Positions 16,559 to 24,720 of a stretch of 34,091 nt of DNA are shown piece after piece. A program made the translations under genes and the position numbers. Source of the DNA: Nocardioides sp. Root240 (GTDB lineage Bacteria; Actinomycetota; Actinomycetes; Propionibacteriales; Nocardioidaceae); the NCBI RefSeq assembly GCF_001428825.1, contig NZ_LMIT01000011.1:1-34091 (forward strand), written 5' to 3'. Position 1 is the first letter of the stretch, and each line of letters opens with the position of its first letter. Under the pieces are notes generated by a model. The model saw nothing but the letters and a program-made list of their open reading frames with translations. It ran no database searches and was not told the DNA's origin.

Positions 16559-17841
16559 CAGTTCGCTCCCGACTTGCAGTTGGTGACGGTCGCCTTGTTC
16601 CAGGCCGTGCCAGGACAGGGGTAGTACTCGGCCCGGTAGAGCGGGTCAACCGCTCCGCCGATGCTGAACAGACCGACTCCGGTCAGCTGCGCGGCGAAGT
16701 AGTGCTGGTTCTGGTCGCCGTCGAGGATGCCGGACAGGAGATCGTTCTGGGAGAAGAACCGGCCGACGTCAGGGACGTAGGGCACGAACGGCTGGAGGAG
16801 GGTCGCGAGACTGTTCAGCGATCCCGAGAGTGGTCGGACCAGGGGGCGAGCGTCTTCGACAGTCGTGTCGAGTGCGCGCAGTGCGGGGTTGGCGGCGTCG
16901 GCGACGCCGGGCACCTTGTCCAGCGCCTCGGGGGACTCGCGGAGGAAGGCGCGCAGATCCGGGGTGGCGAGGCCCAGGTCGCGGGCGCCGGGATTCAGCT
17001 TGCGAAGCGCGACCTCTGCGTCGCCGAGAGGTCGGTAGAGGTCGTCGAGTGCCTTGCCTGTCGAATCGAGAGCGTCGGGCAGCTTTGCGAGCGTCTCTTC
17101 GAGCGGCCGGCCGTCGTCAACTCCGACGGCTTGGACTGTGCGGTCTACGTTCCGCACCAGGCCTTCGATCTGTGCGGTTCGGCCGTTGAAGCGGTTGACG
17201 AGGCGATCCGCGGTGACCAGAAGTGAGTCGATGTCTGTGGCGTCGCTGCCTGCGACCCTCATCACCGTCTTCAGATTCCTGAGCAGCTGGGGAGAGGCGT
17301 TCAGGACGACCTGCAGATCCTTGCTGTGGCCCGTCAACCCGGTCGCGAGTGAGCCAACGGCGCTGCGCAACGCGGCTCGGGTCTTGGGGTCGAGCGCGGA
17401 CAGCACGTCTTCCAGGGAGGTGGAGCTCGTGGTCGCAGCAACGGGGATGGGCGAGTCGCCGAGAGGTCCCGCTTCTGCGGTGCCGGGGTCGAAGCCGACG
17501 TACTTCTTGCCCAGGGCAGAGAAGTTGCCGACGAAGGCGGAGGCGTCCTTGAACACCTCCACGTTCCCATCGAGCCGCAGTGTCACTTCGGCGATGCCGT
17601 CGACGATCTGGATGTCGCTGACAGTGCCGACCCTCAGGCCGTTCTGCTTGACCTCCTTGCCGGGCTTGAGGATGCCGACGTCCTCGAACTGTGCCTTGAC
17701 TTCGGTGTAGCGCTTGCCCGGGAGCGCGCCCCCGGTCTGCACGATGCCGCCGACCCATGCGACGAGGACGAAGAGGGCGACCACGCCGATACCGACGATG
17801 ATCTTGCGTGCTGCATCCCGATGAATTGGTCGGCGGCTCAC
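16558..17841 (-). CDS. mceC: Mce-family protein, third in operon (MceC position)
   Basis: A 427-residue Mce protein with a membrane anchor at about 12-32 (KIIVGIGVVALFVLVAWVGG) and an MlaD domain with KEVKQNGLRVGTVSD and FSALGKKYVGFDPG. The helical domain ends in a short tail whose two Cys residues (YYPCPG and NCKSG) could form an extracytoplasmic disulphide. I chose the GTG that overlaps the preceding stop (GTGA) with GGGAGG upstream; the longer in-frame extension of more than 120 Arg-rich residues lies inside the previous gene and is not real. The symbol is by position. Confidence 0.9.
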   Translation of the reverse strand: MSRRPIHRDAARKIIVGIGVVALFVLVAWVGGIVQTGGALPGKRYTEVKAQFEDVGILKPGKEVKQNGLRVGTVSDIQIVDGIAEVTLRLDGNVEVFKDASAFVGNFSALGKKYVGFDPGTAEAGPLGDSPIPVAATTSSTSLEDVLSALDPKTRAALRSAVGSLATGLTGHSKDLQVVLNASPQLLRNLKTVMRVAGSDATDIDSLLVTADRLVNRFNGRTAQIEGLVRNVDRTVQAVGVDDGRPLEETLAKLPDALDSTGKALDDLYRPLGDAEVALRKLNPGARDLGLATPDLRAFLRESPEALDKVPGVADAANPALRALDTTVEDARPLVRPLSGSLNSLATLLQPFVPYVPDVGRFFSQNDLLSGILDGDQNQHYFAAQLTGVGLFSIGGAVDPLYRAEYYPCPGTAWNKATVTNCKSGAN

Positions 17842-19274
17842 TTGGTGCCTCCCAGGAGCTGGTTGAGCAGATCTTCTTCCTGCGCTGCCGACAGCCCCAA
17901 CGCACTGGTCGGATCGGTTGCGGACTTGCTCGAGGCCTTGGGCGGCTGTTTGCCGAGCAGGCCGAGGAGTCCTCCCACGGTGTCGAGAAGGCCGTCGACT
18001 CCGCCGGTCAAGCCGGGCAGGACGTCGAGGTTGGGCAGGCCTCCGCCCTTCGAGCCCGTGGAGCCCTTGCTCGTCGCCGGTCCATTGTCTGTCAGGCCGG
18101 CCGGAATCAGGGACTGCGCCAGCGCCTTGAGGGTCGTCGGGGTTGCGTAGACGACTCCACGGAAGTAGTGGGAGAGGCCATCGCGTCCGTTGGTGCTGAG
18201 CGACCACTTGCGGACGAAGTCCATGACGTCCTGCAGGTGGACGTCGAGCAGCTCTCGGCTTGTCGGCTTGAGGGCCGCCGCCGACGACGCCAGGTCCGGG
18301 CCCGCCTGACGCAGTTGTGCCACCACGGGTGCCGCGGTGTCGAGCAACTTGTCTGCTTCGTCGAGAACTGGCTTGAGCGAGGCCAGTGCGGGATCGGCCG
18401 AGTCTGCGAAGTCGCGGAGCTCGTCCACGACGTCCTCGAGGTTGCCGGTGAGGGGGCGAAGCGCACGCAGCGTCGGCGTTCCGGCGCGCGCGGTGGCCCG
18501 GAAGCGCTCCAGCGTTCGCTGGGCGGAAGTGAGGGTTGCTGGCAGGTCGCTGATGGTCTGCTCGAGCGCGGTCTGCTGGTTGGCGAGTGCACGCAGCGTG
18601 TCTCGAGTTGACTCGATGAGGGAGTCGAGAGTCTTGCCGCCGTCAGCCGCGAGCGAGGCGACGACCGGGTCGGTCGCCTTGACGAGGCTCGTCAAGACAT
18701 CGTTCTGCTCAGAGAGGATGTTGCCGACGCGAGCGGACTCCTGCATGGCCGGGCTGAGCACCTTGAGCGCTTTGGCGAGGTCCGCGCCGTTGTCGTCCAG
18801 GCCCTCCCCGAGTGTGGTGATGACCGAGGCGAGGCCGGCCGCGGTGGGGTCCTCGAACGTGTTCAGGACGTCTTGGAGGGTCACCTCGATGGATGTGCGT
18901 TCTTCCGGGATTACTGCGTTGTCCATGAACGGCGCGTCGTCGGATCCGGGATTGAGGTCCACGTAGCTCTCGCCAAGAAGGTTGACCGGCTTGAACTGGA
19001 TCGATGCGTCATTGTGGAGCGGGAGTACTCCGTCCGCTAGGTCGAGCAGTAGGCGTGCCTTGTCTCCCTTGAGCTCGATGTCCGTCACTTCGCCGACCCG
19101 CACGCCGGAAACCCGGACGTCCGCACCGTTCTCGAGCTGTCCTGCATCGACGACGGTGACCTCGACGGTGTTGTCATCCACGTCGTTTCCCGACACGACG
19201 TTGACGCCGGCCGCGATGACGGCGAGGCCGGCAACGGCGATGCCGGCTCGTCGGAGCGCGCTGCTTGATGTCAT
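17838..19274 (-). CDS. mceB: Mce-family protein, second in operon (MceB position)
   Basis: A 478-residue Mce protein, the longest of the six. It has a membrane anchor at about 9-28, an MlaD domain with GADVRVSGVRVGEVTD and PVNLLGESYVDLNPG, the helical Mce region to about 390, and a C-terminal extension with Gly/Lys/Ser-rich linkers and Leu-Gly-rich segments. The extension is not part of the conserved Mce core and may be a flexible periplasmic or cell-wall contact. The ATG overlaps the preceding stop (ATGA). The symbol is by position only. Confidence 0.9.
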   Translation of the reverse strand: MTSSSALRRAGIAVAGLAVIAAGVNVVSGNDVDDNTVEVTVVDAGQLENGADVRVSGVRVGEVTDIELKGDKARLLLDLADGVLPLHNDASIQFKPVNLLGESYVDLNPGSDDAPFMDNAVIPEERTSIEVTLQDVLNTFEDPTAAGLASVITTLGEGLDDNGADLAKALKVLSPAMQESARVGNILSEQNDVLTSLVKATDPVVASLAADGGKTLDSLIESTRDTLRALANQQTALEQTISDLPATLTSAQRTLERFRATARAGTPTLRALRPLTGNLEDVVDELRDFADSADPALASLKPVLDEADKLLDTAAPVVAQLRQAGPDLASSAAALKPTSRELLDVHLQDVMDFVRKWSLSTNGRDGLSHYFRGVVYATPTTLKALAQSLIPAGLTDNGPATSKGSTGSKGGGLPNLDVLPGLTGGVDGLLDTVGGLLGLLGKQPPKASSKSATDPTSALGLSAAQEEDLLNQLLGGTK

Positions 19275-20518
19275 CGGATTCCATCCCCGTTCGCGTCAGT
19301 CCACGGCTGGTTGATCAACGAGCCGGGCGCTGGCTCCTGCACCTGCGACATCCCGGGCGGCAGAATCCCCGGATTGCTGTTGAACGACGACGCCGAGACC
19401 GGGATCATGGCGCGGCCGAAGTGACCGGCTGCGTTCTTCGCGGAGAACAACGACGCCCAGTTGGTGAGGAAGCCGATGAGCTCCGGAGTGTAGGGGCGCA
19501 GAAAGCTGACCGCTGGTTGAAGCTGTGTCAGGGCTGTTTGTACGTCCGGGATCGTCTGCGTGGCGATCTTGAGCAGACCGGGAGTCTGCTCGAGCAGACG
19601 ATCCACTGCGTTGAGCGTGGGACGCAGCTCGGCGACGACGGGGCGAAGGTCCTGAAGCACGGGGTCGAGTCGCCGGGCGACCGACGGAAGCTTCGCGACC
19701 GCCGGCTGCAGGTCCTCGAGCAGCGGGACGGTCTCGTCCACAGCGCCGGGGACCTTGCTCAGGAGGCTGTCGGCCGTCGTGAGGGTGGCCGGAACTTCGT
19801 CGAGCGCGGTGCGCAGCTGGTCGGCGTGGCGCACGGCAACCCCCACCAGGGCCCGAAGGTCGGTGACCGTGCCGGCAACGTCGGCATCGCGCGTCGAGAG
19901 CGCGGCGGTCACCTCGTGCAGGTTGGCGATCAGCGAGCGGATGGCGTCGCCGTCCTTGCCCACACCCTCGAGCACCTCTCCCAATCCCTTGACGAAGGGA
20001 CCAGCCTGGTCGAGGGTCGTGTTCAGGTCCTGGTCGCTGCGTCGCAGAGTGGCGTCCAACTGTCCAACGAGCTGCTGCACCTTGGCTCGGGTCGGACCGT
20101 CCAGCATGGCGGCGATGTCGTCGAGTTCGACGCGTTCAGTCGTTCCGCGCACGAGCTTTCCCCGGGGAAGGACCGGGTTGTCCGTCGGCCCCGGTTCCAC
20201 GTCGACGTACCGACGGCCGACAACGGAGTTCCAGCGCACGTGGACGTCGGTTCCTGCGTGGAGTGGACCGCTGTCGGGATTGATCTCGAGTCGAAGTCTC
20301 GCCTGGTCGCCCTCCACCCGGATGTCGGCGACCTTGCCCACGTCTTGACCGCCGATGCGCACGACACTGCCCGTCACCAACCCGTCAGCGGCGGGCGTCA
20401 GCGCGTCGATCACATACGGCTCGTCATCGGCAGCGAACCGGAAGGCCGCGATCGCCAGGAGCATGACCAGCCCGCCGACCAGCCACGGCCTGCTGCGATT
20501 GCGAAGGTGGGTTGCCAC
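19271..20518 (-). CDS. mceA: Mce-family protein, first in operon (MceA position)
   Basis: A 415-residue Mce protein with an N-terminal anchor at about 13-30, an MlaD domain carrying GSVVRIGGQDVGKVAD and NSVVGRRYVDVEPG, and the helical Mce region. The tail includes NSNPGILPPGMSQVQEP. I chose the GTG one base after the ATPase stop, with GGGAATGG upstream inside the ATPase 3' end. A CTG eleven codons upstream is possible but less likely. Direct linkage to the ATPase puts motor and conduit in one transcript. The symbol is by position. Confidence 0.9.
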   Translation of the reverse strand: MATHLRNRSRPWLVGGLVMLLAIAAFRFAADDEPYVIDALTPAADGLVTGSVVRIGGQDVGKVADIRVEGDQARLRLEINPDSGPLHAGTDVHVRWNSVVGRRYVDVEPGPTDNPVLPRGKLVRGTTERVELDDIAAMLDGPTRAKVQQLVGQLDATLRRSDQDLNTTLDQAGPFVKGLGEVLEGVGKDGDAIRSLIANLHEVTAALSTRDADVAGTVTDLRALVGVAVRHADQLRTALDEVPATLTTADSLLSKVPGAVDETVPLLEDLQPAVAKLPSVARRLDPVLQDLRPVVAELRPTLNAVDRLLEQTPGLLKIATQTIPDVQTALTQLQPAVSFLRPYTPELIGFLTNWASLFSAKNAAGHFGRAMIPVSASSFNSNPGILPPGMSQVQEPAPGSLINQPWTDANGDGIR

Positions 20519-20519
20519 G

Positions 20520-21323
20520 TCAGTCCATTCCCAGAGGGCCTTCAGCAGCACCAGCGAGGAACTGGCGCACGAAGGGGTTGTCGGAGTTGAAGGCGCCGTC
20601 GGCGTCGCCGTAGTGAACGACCTTGCCCTTCCAGATCACGGCGACGTAGTCACTCACCGTGCGCGCAGTGGGGATGTCGTGGGTGATCACGATGTAGGTG
20701 CCCCCGTGCTCTGCGTGAACCTTCTGGATCAGGTGGGAGAGCAGCTTCGTGCGCACCGGGTCGAGACCGGAGTCAGGCTCGTCGAAGAGCACGACGTCGG
20801 GCTTGAGCACCAGCGCCCGGGCGAAACCAGCGCGCTTGCGCATGCCACCGGAGATCTCGTTGGGCGCCTTGTGGATCGCCTTCTCCAGACCGACCTCGAT
20901 CATGTTCGACATGACGATCTCGCGGATGTCCGACTCGGGCATGTCGGTGTGCCGGCGCAGCGGGAAGGCGACGTTGTCGTAGAGGTTCATGGAACCGAAC
21001 AGCGCACCATCCTGGAAGAGGACCCCGAAACGCTTGCGCAGCTCGAAGCGCTCCTCTTCGGAGACACCCCAGATGTCGGTGCCGAAGACCCGCACCTCGC
21101 CGGCGTCCGGCTCGAGGAGCCCGACGATGTGCTTGAGCAGCACGCTCTTCCCGGTTCCTGACGGACCGAGCACGGTCGTGATGGCGTCATCCTGGAAGTC
21201 CAGCGAGAGTCCGTTGAGGATGTGCGAGGACCCGAAGCTCTTGTAGACGTCCCGAACCTGGATGGTGTGCTGGGGTCCAGCAGACTGGGCAGCCTGCTCT
21301 GCGTGAGGGAGTACGGCGGTCAT
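20520..21323 (-). CDS. mceG: ABC transporter ATPase of the Mce system (MceG/MlaF-like)
   Basis: A 267-residue ABC ATPase with Walker A GPSGTGKS (53-60), Q-loop LFQDGALF (102-109), a C-loop/signature reading ISGGMRKRAGFARAL (157-171), Walker B DVVLFDEPDSGLDP (176-189) and switch His215 in ITHD. The ISGGM-(R/K)-KR signature is characteristic of MlaF/Mkl/MceG rather than generic importers. The ATG has AGGAG six bases upstream; upstream in-frame sequence is non-coding in character. It should power substrate movement through YrbE and Mce. In mycobacteria the shared MceG is encoded away from mce operons; here it is inside the locus, between the permease pair and the Mce genes. Confidence 0.95.
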   Translation of the reverse strand: MTAVLPHAEQAAQSAGPQHTIQVRDVYKSFGSSHILNGLSLDFQDDAITTVLGPSGTGKSVLLKHIVGLLEPDAGEVRVFGTDIWGVSEEERFELRKRFGVLFQDGALFGSMNLYDNVAFPLRRHTDMPESDIREIVMSNMIEVGLEKAIHKAPNEISGGMRKRAGFARALVLKPDVVLFDEPDSGLDPVRTKLLSHLIQKVHAEHGGTYIVITHDIPTARTVSDYVAVIWKGKVVHYGDADGAFNSDNPFVRQFLAGAAEGPLGMD

Positions 21324-21753
21324 GTGGTCTCCTGGTGAGAGCGAGGACGGATGCTGGCCGCCAAGGCGGCGGGACGGGCGGCGCCTGAGGAATCCGAGGG
21401 AAGCCAAGACTCGGAAAGGATCGTCGGCCCGGGCGCCGCACCCCGTGCCCTCCGGTGCGCTCCCCTGCGAATCGGGTGCATCTCGCTCCTCGCTGTCCCT
21501 CTGGTGTCTTGTTGTCTGGATGAACGTCGCGTCCGGGCGAGGCGTGGCCCCCGTCACACAGGTGACAGATTACGCATGATGTCGCTTGTGTGCCAGCGTT
21601 TGGATCAGAAAGTTCCGGCGGAATGCAGCCCGTCAGACCTGCTTCGTTCGCGACGTCGGACCTCGCCGCACAACCCTCGGCCGACGCTGCCCGGACGACA
21701 TCTGGTCGCTAGCCACGCTGCGCCTGCGGGCCGGCGCCGACTCGCTCGGACAC
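21324..21753. other. 430-bp spacer splitting yrbE genes from ATPase-mce genes
   Basis: No gene is supported here. The spacer interrupts an otherwise tightly packed locus and contains operator site E with a good minus-strand promoter, which leaves a leader of about 235 nt before the ATPase. No clear hairpin terminator is seen after the upstream permease gene, so read-through from the yrbE promoter remains possible. Confidence 0.6.
21564..21596 (-). promoter_or_regulatory. Promoter with operator site E for ATPase-mce-MMPL operon
   Basis: GACAGATTACGCATGATGTC (21564-21583) fits the shared operator. On the minus strand CTGGCA (plus 21591-21596) and TAATCT (plus 21567-21572) are an 18-bp-spaced -35/-10 pair, so the operator covers the -10 and most of the spacer. 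Repression by occlusion is the natural reading. Confidence 0.65.
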
Positions 21754-22620
21754 TCAGGTGCCGAAGGCGGCGCCGTAGTCATTCGCATAGAACAACTGCG
21801 CCAGCATCAGGGCGATCAGGCTGATCAGCACCAGGTTGACCAGCATCGACTGCGCGGTGTTCCTCCCCACCCCGACAGGGCCGCCGGAGGCGTTGTATCC
21901 GTAGAACGTCGCCACGACGGTGATCACGAACCCGATGACGGTTCCGGAGATGGTCGCGAAAGCCAGTTCAGCCGGCCCCTGGAGCAGGAACAGCACATCG
22001 GTGTAGCCGCCCGCCGACACCGCCTCCAGCAGGTCGACGTAGAACAGCCCGCACGCCATGAAGAAGATCTGGAGGGCGATGACGAACATCGCAGGAATGA
22101 CGATGATCGCGGCGACGACCTTGGTTCCGACGAGGTAGGGAAGCGATCGCACGCCCATCACGTCCATGGCGTCGATCTCTTCGCTGATTCGCATGGCGCC
22201 TAGCTCGGCCACGATGCCACAGCCGTACTTGGAGGCCAGGACCCACCCGAATACGATGACGAGCACTCCTCGCATCATCGGCACGGCGGGGATCGCTCCT
22301 GCGTAGCTCTCGAGCCCGATGCCTTCGAAGAGGAAGGTGGTCGTGATCCCGACGAGCGCACCCATCATGAAGATCATGAAGAGGATGACCAGCATGTTGC
22401 CGCGGATCAGGACGGCACTCTGCCGGACCACCTCTGCGGGATAGAGCCTGATGGCCGCCGGGATGGACCTGATGACGTCGACTCCAAAGCCGACGAGTCC
22501 GCCGGACTGTCGTACAGGATGGGCGAGTGGCCCCAGCAACGATTCCGGTTCCGAGGTCCTGCCGGAGCGCTGCGCGGCAGCGTCGTCTGTCACAGCGTCG
22601 CGCGGAGTGGTGTCGGTCAT
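21754..22620 (-). CDS. YrbE/MlaE-family permease, second of pair
   Basis: A 288-residue integral membrane permease of the MlaE/YrbE family. The first about 60 residues are cytoplasmic, followed by hydrophobic helices (LVILFMIFMMGALVGI and onward). The family's EExDA coupling motif is EEIDAM at 147-152, between helices, and contacts the ATPase. Its ATG overlaps the stop of the other permease (ATGA), so the pair is coupled and probably forms a heterodimer. It would sit in the inner membrane under the Mce ring, passing lipid to the cytoplasm. Confidence 0.94.
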   Translation of the reverse strand: MTDTTPRDAVTDDAAAQRSGRTSEPESLLGPLAHPVRQSGGLVGFGVDVIRSIPAAIRLYPAEVVRQSAVLIRGNMLVILFMIFMMGALVGITTTFLFEGIGLESYAGAIPAVPMMRGVLVIVFGWVLASKYGCGIVAELGAMRISEEIDAMDVMGVRSLPYLVGTKVVAAIIVIPAMFVIALQIFFMACGLFYVDLLEAVSAGGYTDVLFLLQGPAELAFATISGTVIGFVITVVATFYGYNASGGPVGVGRNTAQSMLVNLVLISLIALMLAQLFYANDYGAAFGT

Positions 22621-23501
22621 CGCAGGGCCCCCAGCCCCGGGAAGAATCCCAGGATCAGTGCGTTGTAGCCGAGCTGCATCACGAAGAGCGCCATGAACGC
22701 CGAGACCACAGCCTGGTTGACGGCCTTGCCGAGGCCGATGGCACCGCCGGAGGCCGACAGGCCCTTGTAGGCACAGACTGCACCGATCAGTAGGCCGGCA
22801 AGGAAGCAGTTCAGCACCAACGCACCGATCTCCACCGTGCTCATCGTGGTCCAGACGAATGCACCGTAGAAGTCAGCCGGCGGGATGCCGGCGATGAGCG
22901 TGGATCCGAGCTGCGATGACAGCACTGTGATCAGCTCAGCCGGAATCGCCAGCAGCGTGGTCAGCAGCGTGATCGACACGATGCGGGGCACGACCAGCGC
23001 GCGCACCGGGTCGATGCCCATGACCTCCATGGCATCCAGCTCCTCGCGAACCTTTCGCGATCCCAGCTCCGCCGTGCAGGCCGCGCCGACGACGCCCGCG
23101 ACGAGCAGGGTCGCGACCCAGACCGTGAAGCTTCGCGTGGACTGGACGAGCAACAGTGGACCGTACAGCTCTGAGACGCCAGCGTTCTGGATCCACGTCA
23201 CCGAGGGGACCGCGAGGGTCATCAGGAAGCCCGCGAGCGCTATCGAGATCGACAGCCAGGATCGCTTGATGGTGTAGCTCATGTCGTCCAGCACATCGCC
23301 CCAGTAGCCACGGGGATGGCGGACAGCGCTCCACAGGACCTTGCCCAGGAGGACAGCCGTCCCGCCAGCTTCGAGCGCTACCGATCGGACCGGGCCGGGG
23401 AGATAGGCGACAGCACTGGAGAGGCGGCCGCCGTACGGTCCGTCCGGCTCGATCGGCGGACCGTCGTAGGAAGCGGCGTCGGCTTCAAGTTCCTGGGTCA
23501 T
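22617..23501 (-). CDS. YrbE/MlaE-family permease, first of pair
   Basis: A 294-residue MlaE/YrbE permease, first gene of the transport locus. An N-terminal cytoplasmic region of about 80 residues precedes the membrane bundle. The ATPase-contact motif is EELDAM at 153-158 in the usual context (SRKVREELDAMEVMGIDPVR). The ATG has GGAAG upstream at normal spacing. It follows operator/promoter F by about 100 bp and overlaps the next permease gene. Order (first permease, second permease, then the Mce set) matches the classic yrbEA-yrbEB-mceA-F plan. Confidence 0.94.
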   Translation of the reverse strand: MTQELEADAASYDGPPIEPDGPYGGRLSSAVAYLPGPVRSVALEAGGTAVLLGKVLWSAVRHPRGYWGDVLDDMSYTIKRSWLSISIALAGFLMTLAVPSVTWIQNAGVSELYGPLLLVQSTRSFTVWVATLLVAGVVGAACTAELGSRKVREELDAMEVMGIDPVRALVVPRIVSITLLTTLLAIPAELITVLSSQLGSTLIAGIPPADFYGAFVWTTMSTVEIGALVLNCFLAGLLIGAVCAYKGLSASGGAIGLGKAVNQAVVSAFMALFVMQLGYNALILGFFPGLGALR

Positions 23502-23603
23502 CGTGCTTCCTTGAGAAGGGCGTCATGCGATTCGTGGGCGGCGCAGGTCGGTTCGGTCGCCGAGCTTGGCCACGCACCTGAGCGTGCCGTGGGTCACATG
23601 GAT

Positions 23604-23636
23604 GACAGATTACGCATACTGTCGCCTGAATGACAA
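23604..23636 (-). promoter_or_regulatory. Promoter with operator site F for the yrbE genes
   Basis: GACAGATTACGCATACTGTC (23604-23623) is the clearest operator copy. On the minus strand TTGTCA (plus 23631-23636) and TAATCT (plus 23607-23612) are spaced by 18 bp, so the operator covers the -10. It leads to the first permease gene. Confidence 0.65.
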
Positions 23637-23700
23637 GGACTCGGACTTCATCTCGACCCGTCGCTGGCTTGTCTGCCGTCGGGCTGCAAGAGCTCGAGGT

Positions 23701-24720
23701 CTACGGCGACGTGAGGACGTCCCACACGGCGTCCTCGCCGAGGCCGGCGGCTGCCCCGCCCAGCGACGTTGCCCATTGGTGCTCGGACCCTGCTTCATCC
23801 CGCCACGCCCAGAGCCTGGAGGTGTAGAGGTGCAGTGGATACTCGGCGGTGATACCCATCCCGCCGTGCAGCTGGTGCGCCAGCCGGGCTGCGACGGTGG
23901 CTGCTCGCGCGGCGGTAACACGTGCCGCTGCCACTGCGGCGGTTGTCTCAGCGGAATCCAACCGGTGCAGGGCATGGTCTTTTGCGCGCTGCAGCCCGGC
24001 CTCGACCTGGACCAGCTCTGCCTTGACGGTCGCGAGGAGTCCGGCGACTGCCGGGATCCTGACCAGCGGCGCACCGAACTGCTCTCGTCCGTTGACGTAG
24101 TCCCGCGTCAGGCCGTAGGCACTCTCGATCGTGCCCGCCAGCACCGCCGCCCAGAGGAGGGCAAGGCGGTTCCGGATCGCCGCAACACTGGGCGCCGAGG
24201 CGACCACGACGGCGGCATCACAGTTAAAGGTGACATCATCACGCTCTTCGCCCGCCTCGTTGACACGCGGTACGATCCGCACGGACTCACGCCTCAAGTC
24301 CACGAGGTGAACGCCAGAGGCGCTCACCACCAGCAGTACTGCTGCGTGTCGTGCCCAAGGCACCTCGAAGAGGTCCACCGTCCCGCCGCCCAGGTTCAGT
24401 ACGACGTCCGGAGCCAGCATCGACACGGTGCAGACACCCGGAGGCGCAGGCACGTTGGCCTCCCCCAGCGCCCACCGCGCGATCCCGTTCTCCAGGAGAG
24501 GGCTGCTGACCACGTGCCGACCGACGGACTCTGCGAGGGCGATCAGGTCCGTCAGATCCCCTCCCGACCCACCCACGTCCTCGGCGAGCCCCACCCCGGC
24601 GAGCCCGAGATCTTCGAGAGAAGTCCAGATCGCCGGCAGATCGCCTGCCGGCGGCTCCTGAGCTCCCTTTGCCAGGTCGGCGATGAGCGAGTCGACCGCT
24701 GCAGAGGTTTCGTCCATCAC
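23701..24720 (-). CDS. Short acyl-CoA dehydrogenase subunit (FadE-like)
   Basis: A 339-residue acyl-CoA dehydrogenase-family protein, shorter than the usual 380-400. It keeps NGREQFGAPLVRIPAV (flavin/dimer contact) and QLHGGMGITAEYP, but no Glu is seen at either usual catalytic position, and the middle beta domain is reduced and divergent. This matches the non-catalytic partner of the heteromeric alpha2beta2 dehydrogenases known from actinobacterial steroid side-chain degradation (ChsE1/ChsE2 type). Its GTG/ATG start overlaps the stop of the neighbouring full-length dehydrogenase, so the two are translationally coupled and probably form one enzyme (inference). It is last in the beta-oxidation operon. 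Confidence 0.88.
   Translation of the reverse strand: MMDETSAAVDSLIADLAKGAQEPPAGDLPAIWTSLEDLGLAGVGLAEDVGGSGGDLTDLIALAESVGRHVVSSPLLENGIARWALGEANVPAPPGVCTVSMLAPDVVLNLGGGTVDLFEVPWARHAAVLLVVSASGVHLVDLRRESVRIVPRVNEAGEERDDVTFNCDAAVVVASAPSVAAIRNRLALLWAAVLAGTIESAYGLTRDYVNGREQFGAPLVRIPAVAGLLATVKAELVQVEAGLQRAKDHALHRLDSAETTAAVAAARVTAARAATVAARLAHQLHGGMGITAEYPLHLYTSRLWAWRDEAGSEHQWATSLGGAAAGLGEDAVWDVLTSP

Noticed and set aside
19265..20590. Open frame of 441 aa on the plus strand
   Set aside because: It is the antisense of the first Mce gene, with no motif and no ribosome binding site.
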